From: Topomyia yanbarensis
Taxonomy: Eukaryota; Arthropoda; Insecta; Diptera; Culicidae
NCBI RefSeq assembly: GCF_030247195.1
Contig: NC_080672.1
Location: forward strand, 83,450,113-83,514,112
Direction: 5' to 3'
Length of the DNA stretch: 64,000 bases
The notes beneath the pieces were generated by a model. It was not told where the DNA came from, ran no database searches, and saw only the letters and a list, made by a program, of their open reading frames with translations. Numbering within the stretch: position 1 is the first letter of the stretch; each line of letters starts with the position of its first letter. The position numbers were made by a program, and so were the translations under genes. Positions 22,143 through 33,936 of this stretch are shown piece after piece.

Positions 22143-23119
22143 CCAATGACGCACTTGGACTTTCGGACGATAACTGTCAGTTGTAAAAGAGGCCAACTGT
22201 TGTTTATTTTGCGTATTATGGTGTACGTATAATGCATGAATACAGGGAAGATTTAACCGTGGAAAGATATCACCCAGCACCCCATTGCACATCTTAGTGA
22301 TCCTATGACCCAGTACGATCCGTTGACCACTCGGTTCGTTAAGAAGTCTGCCGTGAGCCACACCTTTGGTGTCAATGTCTTAAACCACATCCTGAGTAAC
22401 ATTGAGCGTGGGATGAGAAACCACTCCAACCTTTGACAATCAATCAGCTCATTCATACGCCTCTGTACGAGTTTCTCTGCCGACGAAAGCTCTAGCAGAC
22501 GCTTGATTCGAAAATTTTATTATAAGTGGTTAGGTTGTCCGGGTAATTTCTCAACACTTCCGTTGTAGTTGATTTACATAGATAGGAAAGTATTAACCTA
22601 TATAAATTTATTCCTCAATATCAACTCAGGTTGTTGTACAAAATGACTTAAAACACAAACGCGCGAGTGCGTGTGGACATTGTCCACTGGACAAGCATAG
22701 TCTTGTCTGGTGCAAAAGTATGACCAAGGCAAGGCATTGGACAAGCTTCATACTCATTGTACCATCTACTGTCGTTAGCAGGAACCATTAAATAATGCCA
22801 GAAATTCAATAAAAAACTAATCTGAAGAAATCATAGTCTTACATTCACTATTGTTTGTATTCACACGTTATCTTAGAACGAAGAAGCTTGTTCCAGGATG
22901 AAACAATTTTCGCTTTACCAGAGATGCATTTCTGTACACGATTTCAAATTTCAATGTAATCAGCTAATCTACCAGATATTACTGAAGAAAAAGAGACAAA
23001 TAATTCATTGTACATACAAGTGTAGATAAATGCAACAAAAGTGACGAAAAAATTAAAATGATCAACTGCGAAAATAAAAACAACAAAGTACTTCCTTGAC
23101 TACATCAAAGCACAAGCAG
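22143..23119. other. NC2-alpha 3' flank, no other gene seen
   Basis: Includes the 3' UTR of the minus-strand NC2-alpha gene. An AATAAA on the minus strand (TTTATT at 22607-22612) is a possible poly(A) signal about 510 bp past the stop. No other coding sequence recognised. Confidence 0.4.
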
Positions 23120-24876
23120 TTAAATATCGTCATAGTCTTCGTCCATGCCGGGAATCGTGGAGGAAACACCGGAATAGAACGGTGCACCTGGGCCACTGGA
23201 ACTGGTAGTGAGAGCAGGTGTAGATAAAGACAACGCTGATGTTGATGATGATGATGGTGCAAGCGCTGGAGAATGTTGAAAGATGTACGGACTTTTACCG
23301 CTGCCACCACAGCTTGATAAAGATGATGCCGACGAAGAAGCACTGCTCAGCGCCGACAGTGGCGTAGACGGTGTGCTGGCAGTTGGCGTTAAAGGCACTT
23401 GTTTGTAGCTTATGGCGCTTCCTGCTGTTAGCGCCGCCGCCGGTGACTGTGGTTGATGTGACTTGGAACTAAAGTTGGTAATATTGCTGAGGTCAATCTT
23501 GATCGTCGGCTGTAGCTGCTGCTGGCGAGTGTGGGAGGATGGCTTCGTAGAGTGCGGTTGCAGCGGTTCGGACGACATCATCGTCATCGGAAGCTGCAGT
23601 TTGGAGTAGTCCAGTTGGATGACCGGAGGATCACGCGTTGACGTTTTGGCTACGGCAGATGCAGCACTTCCAGAGGTACCAGGTGTGAGGGGTTCTATTT
23701 TGTAGGTGATCTAAAATTTGGGTATTGATTAGTATTCAGTTAGGTATAATTTAAACAAACAAAAAAACCTTGTAATTGTTACTGCTGTTGGACACCGTAC
23801 TGCTGCTTGCTTTTGATACTAGCTGCTGTTTTGTAGTGGCACTAGACGCAGCTACCGTTGGCAGAATATCGATCTTGAAAGGGATCGTATTCGTTGCAGT
23901 GATTGGCGCTGCCGGTGCCGAGTGTAGTCTAGTTAACTTTGGAGGTGGCTCTCGGCTGTAACTGACACCGGCACTACTGCTAGAATCATCCAGCGAGATT
24001 TCCTTGTAGAAGTTCAAACTGTTTGTGTGATTCAATGTTCGTTTCAAGCTGTTGGTTTGCGGTTGTGATGCCGGCTGTGCTTGAGCTGCTAAAGCACTAG
24101 CATAGCTGCTTCCGGTTGCTGCATACGACTCGGAACGCTGTAGCACATGTCCACTTACCGGAACGCTGGTGGAAACTGGCTCGTTTGACGAAGCATTCGC
24201 TGTTGCTATAGGACCTGTACCCCCACCACCATTCGAAGAGGAAGATGTCGATGTAGACGCCGGAGAAACAGCTGCCTCGTTTCCGTATCCAGCCTCGGAA
24301 CCGGATAGCTGTTCCTCGTTGACACCAATATCCGGGATGTTTTTGACCAGATCACGCAGGAAATCGAAACGACTCTCGGAAATTATGCACTGCTTCATGT
24401 GCGACGGCGATAAGGTCTTCGCGTTACGAGCATTTGTGATTCGGAGTGTTTTAGTCAACAACGACTCCACGAAAAGTTCAAGCGTTCGAGGTATTGTTTA
24501 GAGTTAAGGAAAATATCAAACTATTTACTGAAAAGAAAAAGCAAATATGACTACCATGTGAACCTGTCCACCCATTCGCTTGTCCGGTATTTTGAAAAGG
24601 ATATAGATAATAACGGGAACCGCCTGCGCCACTTTGCCGACTTCTTCGTCAGTTTGCATAATCTTCTTTATTCTTCCCTAAAACAAAACAAACATCCATC
24701 AGGTATGCATGTAAAATTTCATTGAATGTTCTTTCTGTTCAAAGTTTCGTTCCAACCAAAATAACACTCTTCAACCCCTAAAATATTTGATGGTGTACTC
24801 AAATCTGGTTGGGACACAGACACAATCCACTTACCGCCGGAAATCGCGCATTGTACTTTTTCTTTTTCGATGGCAT
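23120..24876 (-). CDS. NC2alpha: NC2-alpha (DRAP1), histone-fold subunit of TBP repressor NC2
   Basis: Four exons on the minus strand: 24876-24835, 24677-24605, 24490-23769 and 23710-23120; frame is kept, giving 475 residues. The protein starts MPSKKKKYNARFPAGRIKKI and continues MQTDEEVGKVAQAVPVIIS, then RTLELFVESLLTKT, ARNAKTLSPSHMKQCI and FDFLRDLVKNIPD, nearly identical in order to human DRAP1. Residues about 10-90 are the histone fold that pairs with NC2-beta (Dr1); the dimer binds TBP on promoter DNA and blocks TFIIA/TFIIB entry. The long tail is Ser/Thr/Gln/Ala-rich and ends DEDYDDI, like the acidic end of family members. It is longer than the human protein because of this low-complexity tail. 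Introns 1 and 3 are GT-AG; intron 2 is AT-AC (separate entry). The start is fixed by the conserved MPSKKKKYNARFP. Confidence 0.93.
24491..24604 (-). other. U12-type (minor spliceosome) AT-AC intron in NC2-alpha
   Basis: The join needed to keep the conserved VIISRxLELF reading is exon ...ATTATCT followed by CTCGAACG.... The 114-nt intron between them begins ATATCCTTTT (24604-24595), ends AC (24491), and carries TTCCTTAAC (24511-24503) with the branch adenosine about 13 nt from the 3' end. All three match the U12 consensus exactly. No GT donor or AG acceptor near these points gives the conserved protein. Confidence 0.92.
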
Positions 24877-25750
24877 CGTTCTGAACTGCAAGGCGTTTCC
24901 CAGCACACACGGTATAATGTTCGGCCAACTTTAAGTTTCTTTTTGTACTTCGTCCCGCACAGATTTAGTTGATAACTGTTAAACACATAAATTTTCCTGG
25001 TTTGGGGGGAATTTCCACAATTTTTTCCCAAAACCCAACTTTTACTTCTTTTTTATTGAACTTTTCGCTTGCGCGCAGATGGGTTGGTGCTGTTTTGTCA
25101 AAAAATTGACGTTCCCTTCCTCGGAAATATTTCAAACTCGCTTACAATTTCAAAACACAAAGGGGGATTGTCGCTTTTACCGACTGGGCACTGATGCCCA
25201 AAACTCTCTCTCATAAATTGATGTTTAAAATTGCACAATGAAAGATTTTCGTTAGATCAACGTTGGACGACCTCCAATAAAACAGACTCCACCGTTGGAC
25301 CCAAGGAGTTTTTATTCTCAGGTGATACGATCCTCAAAAACGCCGATCAGCTATGTTGGTATTAGAAACGACAGCTAATAACATTGTTTACTAGTTCTCT
25401 CCATATGTTTGCTTGGATTTCAGTGGGTAAACAAAGTTGTTCGCTGTCATTTTTCTTCCCCGCAGTCTGCTGCACGCTTACCTCACTCCTCACCTAGTTA
25501 CTGGCAAAGACGAATCACCTTATAACTCTAAACACCTTGGTTGGACCCGTATTAGATGATTTGGAAAAAATGGGGTTTTCAGTGGGAAAGCACGCTGTGT
25601 TACTTTGCGTTACTCTTTGTTACTCTGTGACCCGTAAGACATTTGCTGCGTTTTTCATTTACTGCTGATCAGCTGCCTCATAAAAAATTCCCCCCGATTT
25701 CACCCACGATTAAATCGGTTTTGGTCGGCTGTTTGTTGTTGCACCGACGC
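24877..25750. other. NC2-alpha 5' flank, no gene seen
   Basis: Probable promoter and 5' UTR of NC2-alpha close to 24877, then spacer up to the copia remains. No recognisable coding sequence. Confidence 0.4.
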
Positions 25751-25752
25751 TT

Positions 25753-26254
25753 ATGAGTTATGTTCGTCTTTCTTTGCTATGGAATGACAAAGCTGATGTA
25801 AGTCATCTACAGATTTTTGGAACTGAAGCGTACGTGTGGATCCCAAAGCAAAAACGATCTAAGCTTGATTCAACGACAGAGAAAATGATTTTCGTGGGGT
25901 ATTCACTACATCAGAAGGCATACCGTTTCCTGGATAGAACGACTGATCGCATTGTAAACAGCAGAGATGCACGGTTTATAACAATCAGGCAACCTAGATG
26001 TCAATGGAAGTATCGAAGATTATTCTTATGATTTGGATAAACCACAAAATAGTATTTTGCCTTTCGTTGTAAGGGACGTTCTCGATGAGCCAGCACAGTT
26101 CGAGGAAGAAGTTAAATCCGACACTTAAACGAATGAGGATCCTAATGACGACTCTCACTGAAGAGAACAACAATGAATGTCCCCGCAACGCAACGATTGA
26201 ACCATATGTGACCCCGATGCGAGTTTCAAAACGAACAACTAAAGGTGTACCACC
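25753..26254 (+). pseudogene. Copia (Ty1/copia) element, integrase C-terminal part
   Basis: Reads DVSHLQIFGTEAYVWIPKQK, then KLDSTTEKMIFVGYSLHQKA, then YRFLDRTTDRIVNSRDARF, the copia integrase C-terminal block. After frame changes it continues to VSKRTTKGVPP, the start of the RT domain linker. It is cut at 26254 by a hAT-like insertion and picks up again at 27052. Upstream gag, protease and the integrase core are missing. Confidence 0.85.
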
Positions 26255-27051
26255 CGAGGGGAACGTCACTTCAGAATAATTGTTATATTCCGTTCGATTT
26301 TGCATGAATTTCCATTTTTTCGGAAATTTTAGAAAATTTATACAATTTTCTATCCCATCGAGTATTGCTAAAATATTTGAATAAAAATTCAACAAATTTA
26401 ATCTCAATCCGATTTTGCTCGAATTCCGATCAATTTGATGTAACTGGCAACTCTGCATGCTCTATTTTCGAAGCTTTCAATTATCCTGGCAACAAAATTT
26501 ATGTTTCCGTTTTGATTTGTTCCTGTAGTTATGCTGCTGGCAATGTTTTGTTTTGATTTTATGGAGCACTGAAACTGTCAAAACGTGAAATTCGAGCAAT
26601 TCAATTTATTTTTTATGACACATTTCAAACTATCCTCGGCCATTCCAAACTATTATCAAGTAATGTCGGAAATTCGAATCCATTTTGATCTAACCAATAC
26701 AAGAGGATGACGTGACGTCATATTTTCGTAGCCAACATAAGAACTTTGCTTGTAACGAAATTAATTCTAAATACGAACGAGAAGCACTTTAGTTTCCATC
26801 AAATAAGTTAAGGTGTTCATTGTTTTCTTTTGTTTACTGCTACTATTGTTTGTTGATGACATTTTAGGCGATTTTGACGTTGTCAAACTGATCCCCATCG
26901 ATCGGTGGAAAAACGATGTTGCCTATTGTCAAACTCTGTATGAAGAGATAGGGATGCCAGTTGCCTGAACCAATACCAATTTTTATAAATCTAATCAGAA
27001 TTTTAAATTATAAGTTTATTTCATCAACAAATCACGGTGTCGTTCCCCTCG
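26255..27051. mobile_element. hAT-like non-autonomous element inserted in the copia element
   Basis: 797 bp with ends CGAGGGGAACG (26255) and, inverted, CGAGGGGAACG (27051). Flanked by 8-bp duplications GTACCACC at 26247-26254 and 27052-27059. Removing it restores the copia reading KGVPPLKYSET in frame, which proves the insertion. No transposase inside. An 8-bp duplication fits hAT, though P-type elements also give 8 bp. Confidence 0.85.
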
Positions 27052-27059
27052 GTACCACC

Positions 27060-28457
27060 GCTTAAATATTCAGAAACTATCAAGATAGTTAATCAGGAAA
27101 CCTACGAACCACGGACTGCTAAAGAGGCGCTGACTGGTTCTGAACGTGTTCATTGGAAGCGCGCAATGGACGAGGAATTCGCCTCACTTCAAGAACACCA
27201 CACCTAGGATATCGTAAATCTACCACTAAATTATTAAGAACTCAAAGAAACATCTCAAGGTGTAAAGCGCGTCTGTTGGCTCAAGGCTTCAGTCAGAAGT
27301 ATGGTACTATGACGAAGTATACGCACCAGTGGCTAAACATACCACGTTTCGAGCACTTCTGGCAGTAGCGGGTCGACGGAACTTACAGGTAAAGCATGTT
27401 GATATTAAAACAGCTTACCTGTATGGCGAAATCAGTGAAACTATTTTTATGCGACAACCCCCCGGCTACGAAAGCGGAAACTCTGATGAAGTATGCAGTT
27501 TGAAGAGGAGTCTGTATGGTCTCAAGCAAGCTGGTATGATCTGGAACAAGTCAATCACCGATGTCTTATTCAAGCTCGGCTAGAAGCCTGCCGAAGCTGA
27601 TAGTTGTCTTTTTATAAGAAACAATTATGGCAAACCATCGTTTATATTATTATACGTAGAAGACATGCTGATAGTCACCGATGGCGACGGTGAATACAAA
27701 CGATGCTATGATTTTCTTGAACAGACGTTCAAAATTTCTTGTCTTGGAGATGTTAAAAACTACCTAGGCATCCAAGTTGAACGGTCTGCGGAGGAATTAT
27801 TTTTCCTGTCTCAAGAAAATTATATACAAAAGATCGTAGCTCGGTTCGGGTTGCAGCAAGCAAAGTCATCCCCAATGCCGATGGACCCTGGTTATCCCAG
27901 CACACTTCAAAAAGAGGAGGATATCATGCCAGAAAGTGAAAAGTACCAAAGTCTTGTCGGTGCTTTGCTGTATACAGCGGTATGTACGAGACCAGACATA
28001 GCGATCACCGCATCCATACTCGGACGAAAGGTCAGCAAGCCAACGGAGACTGACTGGACTGAAGCGAAACGAGCACTACGATATCTGAAGGGCACCGCGC
28101 AGCTTAGGCTGTGTCTCGGAGGACCAGGTCCTCTAGAAGGATATGCTGACGCCGACTGGGCGGGTGATTGTTCGGATAGAAAATCTAATCCGAGATTTTT
28201 ATTCAAGCTAGGTATTGGACCGATTTGCTGGACTTCGAGAAAACAATCGTGTGTGACTCTCTCATCGACTGAAGCGGAGTTCGTCGCACTAGCAGAAGCA
28301 ACCAAGGAGTACCTATGGCTATCCAAGCTGATGCGTGACTTTGGCGAGGATATTCGACAGCCTGTAGTGATCCACGAGGACAACCAGAGTTGCATCAGCA
28401 TGCTGCACAACAAAAGCGATACTCGGCTCACCAAACACATCGACACACGGTATAATC
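27060..28457 (+). pseudogene. Copia element, reverse transcriptase and RNase H
   Basis: Starts in-frame VHWKRAMDEEFASLQEHHT then stops; further frames give DIKTAYLYGEISETIFM, the copia RT start, and SLKRSLYGLKQAGMIWNKS. The YVDDM site reads LLYVEDMLIV, with the second catalytic Asp intact and the first changed (V-E-D). LGDVKNYLGIQVER follows, then RNase H: YADADWAGDCSDRKS, SCVTLSSTEAEFVALAEAT, IHEDNQSC and KHIDTRYN. The sequence breaks at 28457 at a 9-bp target duplication and continues at 31274. Internal stops and frame changes show it is inactive. Confidence 0.9.
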
Positions 28458-28805
28458 AACGACACGACCTGAAACTTCATGGAAAATTCCAAAAAAAAAG
28501 TGTCCAAGAAATATCTCACCAGTTACCAGTACATTGAGCGACCCCTCGGTAATGATGAAATATAAATTTCTCGCGCAACACTGCCTCGTTTTTTCTCAAT
28601 GTTTATTTGCATACCCTAGCAACCAAAGTCCGCAACAGCTAGGAAAGAAAACATACTGTTTCGTTTGTCGCAAGAGTCGAAAGCGAACTTTTTTTTTATT
28701 TCGGCAAAATTTGCTTCTTTCGAAGCCTGAAGGCCTGAAAAGTGTCTAAAACGTGAAGTGTAGTGAAAAATGTATCACATCCTCACAACACTTTGTTTAT
28801 TTTTA

Positions 28806-29270
28806 GGTTGGAGAGCTAGGCAAGAACGCCAGCAAGAAGAAGATTGAGATTCGCTTGCAATCCATCCGGGTTTGCATTTGTAGATGCCTGTGATGCAGAG
28901 GATTCGGCGCGTGGTCTTGATGGAAAAACAGTCTGCGGCCGTTTTGCTTGTGTCGAACTGTCTACCGGTTTTCGCTGTGGTGGCGAACCACCGCATGGCA
29001 AATGATGTCGTGGCAACTTCCATCCGGACGACAGACGCTACGAGTGCGGAGGGAGGAAGCAAGAGATCTCGGAGCCACAGTTCACGTTCGCGCTCTCATA
29101 AGCTCCGAATTCGTTCCAAGAGTTACAGCCGAAGCCATGAACATGACCGCGAACGCCGTACCCAATTCAACAAACTGAGGAAGACAACTCGCGAAAGTTC
29201 GGTTACTCGTGATTATATTAAATCGCCACGACGTTCCAAGACCCGCTCCTGGAGCCACCCCGTTCGGCAA
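28806..29270 (+). pseudogene. SRSF7/x16-type SR splicing factor fragment
   Basis: After a tract ending 'tttatttttag' the frame reads [14 protein letters not shown], then in a shifted frame [37 protein letters not shown], then FHPDDRRYECGG, then an Arg/Ser tract (SRSHSSRSRSHK, RSKSYSRSHEHDRERR). SRSF7/9G8 proteins have this order: RRM, zinc knuckle (CYECG), RS domain. Here the knuckle has lost its first Cys, the RRM lacks the part between KKIE and NPPGF, and several frame changes occur. The retained acceptor and upstream non-coding sequence suggest capture from genomic DNA. Dead copy inside the transposon. Confidence 0.85.
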
Positions 29271-30240
29271 CCAGATCAGGCTTCAGATCGCATCGTCGTT
29301 GACTGTTTGCATCGATATGAGCCTTGCAACACAACCTTCAGTTCATCCGTGAAAATTACGGATCACAAATTAAAATTATATCATTGCACAACGGTTTAAT
29401 CTAAATAACCGTGCACGCAAATTGCTGCCCGTATAACGAACAGATATATTTCTCAAAGATGTATGCAATTTTGGTAAAAATAGCTTTCTGCTCATTCAGA
29501 AACCACACGGGGATGTCGTATCCGAGCATTTCTAGTGTTCACTGCTTTTAACGATTGGTTGGAATAATGCTACAAAAACTACGTTATCTAGAGTTTCAAT
29601 GTTTCACTTGGAACAGAAATACAGATTGTTACATTCAATAATACAATATACAGCTACTAAAAATCCATGTTCTTGTGCTATAAGGACGGGCTATGCGCGT
29701 TAAAATCGGTGTTAGAAACCGGTGTGTCAATTTGCTTTGGCAATGTCCAGTCCGCGGAATGCTTGCTGCAGGGCGGTAACTTCTTTAGAATGCTTTTCTA
29801 TAGATTTGCTACTTTTTGAAAGCTTCCGATGGAATCGCTTTTTGCTGAATCTGCCCGATCGCCCATTATAGCTTTTAAACTTCCACTTACTGATGGTTGC
29901 CTTTGAATTAGTAATGTGGCCACAACACTACAAAAACAACTCTTGCTGAATAAAAAATAACGTGTTCAAACTATTTTTTTCTTGATTTTTAATATTGAGA
30001 GAACCAATCACAAATACGTTAGTTGCATCACGCTTCAAACCTAATTTCTTTAGGAGTTAAGAAAATAGCCTGATTTAAAAACCTAAAAAGCTTCCAACTG
30101 TCATTCGAAGGATAACTTCGTATCTAAGAGATGAGATAATGCAGTTAATCAAAACATCTGTGTTAGATCTCCCCTAGTTCTACAATTTTATTAAAGCAAA
30201 CCAAATGCGACATAGCTTTTCCCTGTTAGAAAAAAAATCC

Positions 30241-30275
30241 CCACCCCTGGCTGCTAGTTCCGGCAGCCAGGGGTT
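30241..30275. repeat. Short perfect hairpin
   Basis: 'cccctggctgc' at 30244 and 'gcagccagggg' at 30264 pair over 11 bp around a loop of about 8 nt. It sits in what would be the 3' flank of the captured p52 fragment and could be a terminator-like or processing structure, or chance. Confidence 0.6.
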
Positions 30276-30297
30276 GGGTTCCACCCTTTGAGTATCG

Positions 30298-30962
30298 CTC
30301 TTAGAACCATTTGACATCGTTGTGGCCGTTCTTGGTGACGACCATGGTGCGGGTGCGTTCGTTCTGAATCGATTGCGTTCGTTTTCCCATCATTTGATCT
30401 GATCGACAACCGTCGGTGGTAGGGCTGACTTGGTATTGACGGTATGTTTCGTGTTCAGCATCTTTAATGTTAACAAGAGGTCATAACAAATTTAAATTGC
30501 ACGAAACTTTTTACTTACCGTGAGATGCGCGTGCTGTTTCAGATAGCTGATTATCTGTTCTGTTGTTATACCACTCCAGAAGGACTGCCTCACGGGTTAA
30601 CACGCCAACCACGAGATTTGGGAAACGATGTAGTAGCTCTGTGACCCAATAAAGCTACCTGCAGGTTAGAATCCGTATAAGCAAAAGCTCTGTAGTTTGT
30701 TTTAACCCCAATCTATCCTTTGTCTTGAATCGAAATATCATCTTCTGGGTGGTCGGAATGGCGTTCTTCGAAGTAATGTTATTTTCCAATCGAGTAGTAT
30801 AGTCGAGTGGCTCAACCCTTCGGAACTGTAATCTCGGCCAAGAGTTGAAAAGTCCAGTTAAAAAAACATCGACAGACATTCGGCGAGGTCTAATCCACTA
30901 GCTTCGCACGTATCCAAATATTGTAGCATAAAATGCCAAACCTGTGCTTGAGTATCCAGAAA
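30298..30962 (-). pseudogene. TFIIH p52 subunit (GTF2H4/Tfb2) C-terminal fragment with retained intron
   Basis: On the minus strand, in order: [20 protein letters not shown], then LDFSTLGRDYSSEGLS; a deletion; TNYRAFAYTDSNLQVALL; HRFPNLVVGVLTREAV; a frame change; SGITTEQIISYLKQHAHL; an intron (about 30471-30527, gtaagt...attaaag); LPPTVVDQIR, a TGA stop, WENERNRF; a deletion; and RTMVVTKNGHNDVKWF. Human GTF2H4 has the same blocks (LDFSTLGKDYS-like, NYRLYAYTxSxLQ, FPNxVVxxxTRES, SGITAxQII, LPPTxxDQIRLWExER, RLMVVTPAGHSDVKRF). The functional protein anchors the XPB helicase in TFIIH. Several stops and frameshifts prove this copy is dead. Confidence 0.88.
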
Positions 30963-31273
30963 CAAGAATTGGAAGCCCAATCAAATGATGAATAATTACT
31001 TATTATAATTATTACTCTATACACTACACAAAATATTTATCTGATTTTTTTTTAACTGATAACGATTTTGTAAATAAATAACAGCGTAACCAGGGGTTGC
31101 AACGGAAGGTTATTTGGAAAAAATAACAACAGATTATTCAGTGTTGCAGCTTTCATATATTTTCCATCCAAATATCATATTTGACAGTACCAGTTACCTG
31201 AGTTACTGAGGGGTAGTCAGATTTGCGATACAGTTTCGGAATGCAAGTGTCTAGTCGTGTCGTTGGTATAATC

Positions 31274-31395
31274 TAGTTCGAGATTTAATTAGCTCAGGTG
31301 TTCTAAATGTACAATACTGTCCCACTCAATTCATGTTGGCTGATGCATTAACCAAACCTTTAACAAGGAATAAGTTGGATCTTCTGAGAAAATAA
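31274..31395 (+). pseudogene. Copia element, C-terminal end of pol
   Basis: Continues the RNase H tail broken at 28457: [20 protein letters not shown], then [20 protein letters not shown] and stop. The 'LADALTKPL' motif is the standard end of copia pol. A purine tract 'aagaggag' (31421-31428) immediately precedes the LTR. Confidence 0.9.
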
Positions 31396-31428
31396 ATTGG
31401 TTTGCAATAGATCGTGCTTGAAGAGGAG

Positions 31429-32250
<822 letters not shown>

Positions 32251-33026
32251 TTGCATGACTTGTCGATAACTCAGGTACTGGATCCTTCGTTCGTCCATTA
32301 AATGCGGGCTGGAATTATGGTATTCTTCAACGTCCTGATTTAGTTTTTAAAACGCGCTGGCTACTGGCAGATTGAATCAATCGACAAAAACCACGTAGGG
32401 TGATGAGCCTATTTGCGCCATGTTTCTATTATCACCCTACCCATTTGAAGCCGTTGGTTAGGGCAGTGTCTGCCATCTTTGTTCAACGCATTGAGTCAAA
32501 TGGTAGCGCAACAATCAATTATGGGCCCCACTGACAGTTCAGATTGTTCTGCTCGTTCTGCTAGAAGCTCACTCGGCACTAGTCAGACACGGTACGGCAT
32601 GACTCGATCTTTAGATATTTGTTAAAAAGTGAAAATATATGACCGCGAATAGGAAGAATAGTGTTGTTTTGGACATGTCGGTGAATAACAAATACTTTTC
32701 ACCATGATACCAACAAATTAAACGACCTCGATCATCACAATGTTGTGTCGAATGAAATCGATTATGTTTATTGTGGATCAACCTTAACGCGACGTTCTAG
32801 ATCTTGGCATTGAAATCATGGCGGCGTAGCAGATACTTGACAAAAACTGAATGGGTCTCAGAAAGTAACACAGTGTTTTTTTTACTCTGACACTAGTTGC
32901 GCTGTTTGTTGTCTCTTGCTGTTCAGCTGTTTGCAGTTTTTCTAAAGAACAGCTTATCGACAACTGTAAACAATGATCGCAGCAGGTGTCATTCCGGTCT
33001 AGCTGGGGGTCGGAAAAGTAACACTA
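32251..33026. other. No gene seen
   Basis: Spacer after the copia LTR. A short inverted pair 'tagggtgatgagcctat' / 'atcaccctacccat' lies at 32398-32452 and may be a tiny MITE. Confidence 0.35.
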
Positions 33027-33241
33027 CAGTCGTGATTCGCTTGTCCTCCGTCCAACTATCGAATTTGATTCGTTAGTTGGATCGACTGAAAAATGTCAAA
33101 AACTCTCCAGAGAAGACGTTAGAGGTGTAAAAGATTTATAAACAGATTGTCAAAGTGAATTTGACATGATATTTTGGCTTTCAGAAATGTTTTTTAAAAA
33201 GCGGTTCATTTAAAGAGTGACTAACCAGCGAATTACGACTG
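33027..33241. mobile_element. MITE with CAGTCGTxATTCGCT ends
   Basis: Left end CAGTCGTGATTCGCTTGTCC, right end inverted CAGTCGTAATTCGCTGGTTA, 215 bp apart. The left end follows TA, as in Tc1/mariner-type targets; the right flank is TT, so the duplication is imperfect. Confidence 0.7.
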
Positions 33242-33837
33242 TTATTAATTTTGTCAATCGGTAGTATAAAATGCGAGATTTCTTTCTACGGATTTTAAAT
33301 GTCAGATATGTCAATTGCGTTACTTTTTCGCGCTCAGTTCGATCGAAATGACACTTTTGCGCTTTGTCCTGTTCCCAACAACGAAAAAATATCCTACGAT
33401 GAAAATCACCCCAGAATGAAAAATACTGAAAATAGAATTATTTCTGAATTTAAAAAAATGCATGAAAGATCCATTTCACATTTACTCCCTCTCATAAAAG
33501 CATACCAATCTGGGATCTAATTCTAAAGCCACAAAACTAAATAAAACCTGTCTATGGTTAGAATATGTTTGCTGTTTAAAGGGGAACTGGCGAATATTTG
33601 CAACATCATCAGTAGTTTAAACTGAGTATTGCCGCAATGTTCCGATACCGACATGGGTTCCGCCACGAGCCGATGATTTGCCGGTTCCGCTACGATCCAT
33701 AGTTTATAGATTAACTCGCTTGAAATTATTCTTAAAGGGTTTTTCACCCATCATTGGGATCAATATACTCATTACACAGTGGTCCAGAATGCAAATTTAG
33801 CAGGAATTTTGAGATTTTACTAAAACTAAACAATTTA
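33242..33837. other. No gene seen
   Basis: Spacer with small open frames on both strands and no recognisable motif. Confidence 0.35.
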
Positions 33838-33933
33838 GGCCAGATTTCTTCATCCTCGCTTAACGCTTAAGCCAGGTTTAAATGTACTGGTGAATCTGGT
33901 TTAAAAGCTAAGCGAGGGTGAAGAAATCGGCCC
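33838..33933. mobile_element. 96-bp fold-back MITE flanked by TTA
   Basis: GGCCAGATTTCTTCATCCTC at the left pairs with GAGGGTGAAGAAATCGGCCC at the right. TTA stands at both flanks (33835-33837, 33934-33936), as in PIF/Harbinger-type MITEs. Confidence 0.8.
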
Positions 33934-33936
33934 TTA

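Larger units (their letters stand above)
28458..31264 (+). mobile_element. DNA transposon, 9-bp target duplication, carrying two host-gene fragments (copy 2)
   Basis: The ends are AACGACACGACCTGAAAC and, inverted, AACGACACGACTAGACAC, the same pair as copy 1. The flank GGTATAATC is duplicated exactly (28449-28457 and 31265-31273), and removing the element restores copia reading DTRYNLVRDLISSG. The 2.8-kb interior has no transposase; it holds a fragment of an SR splicing-factor gene (plus strand) and a fragment of the TFIIH p52 gene (minus strand) with its intron. This is Pack-MULE-like, and Mutator-like assignment is inferred from the 9-bp duplication only. Confidence 0.88.

Noticed and set aside
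23062..23343. His-rich frame on the minus strand in the NC2-alpha tail
   Set aside because: It is the +1 frame of the Ser/Ala-rich tail of NC2-alpha, which is supported by splice joins and the conserved acidic end.
27907..28519. Minus-strand open frames across the copia RNase H
   Set aside because: Antisense shadows of the clearly coding copia frame.
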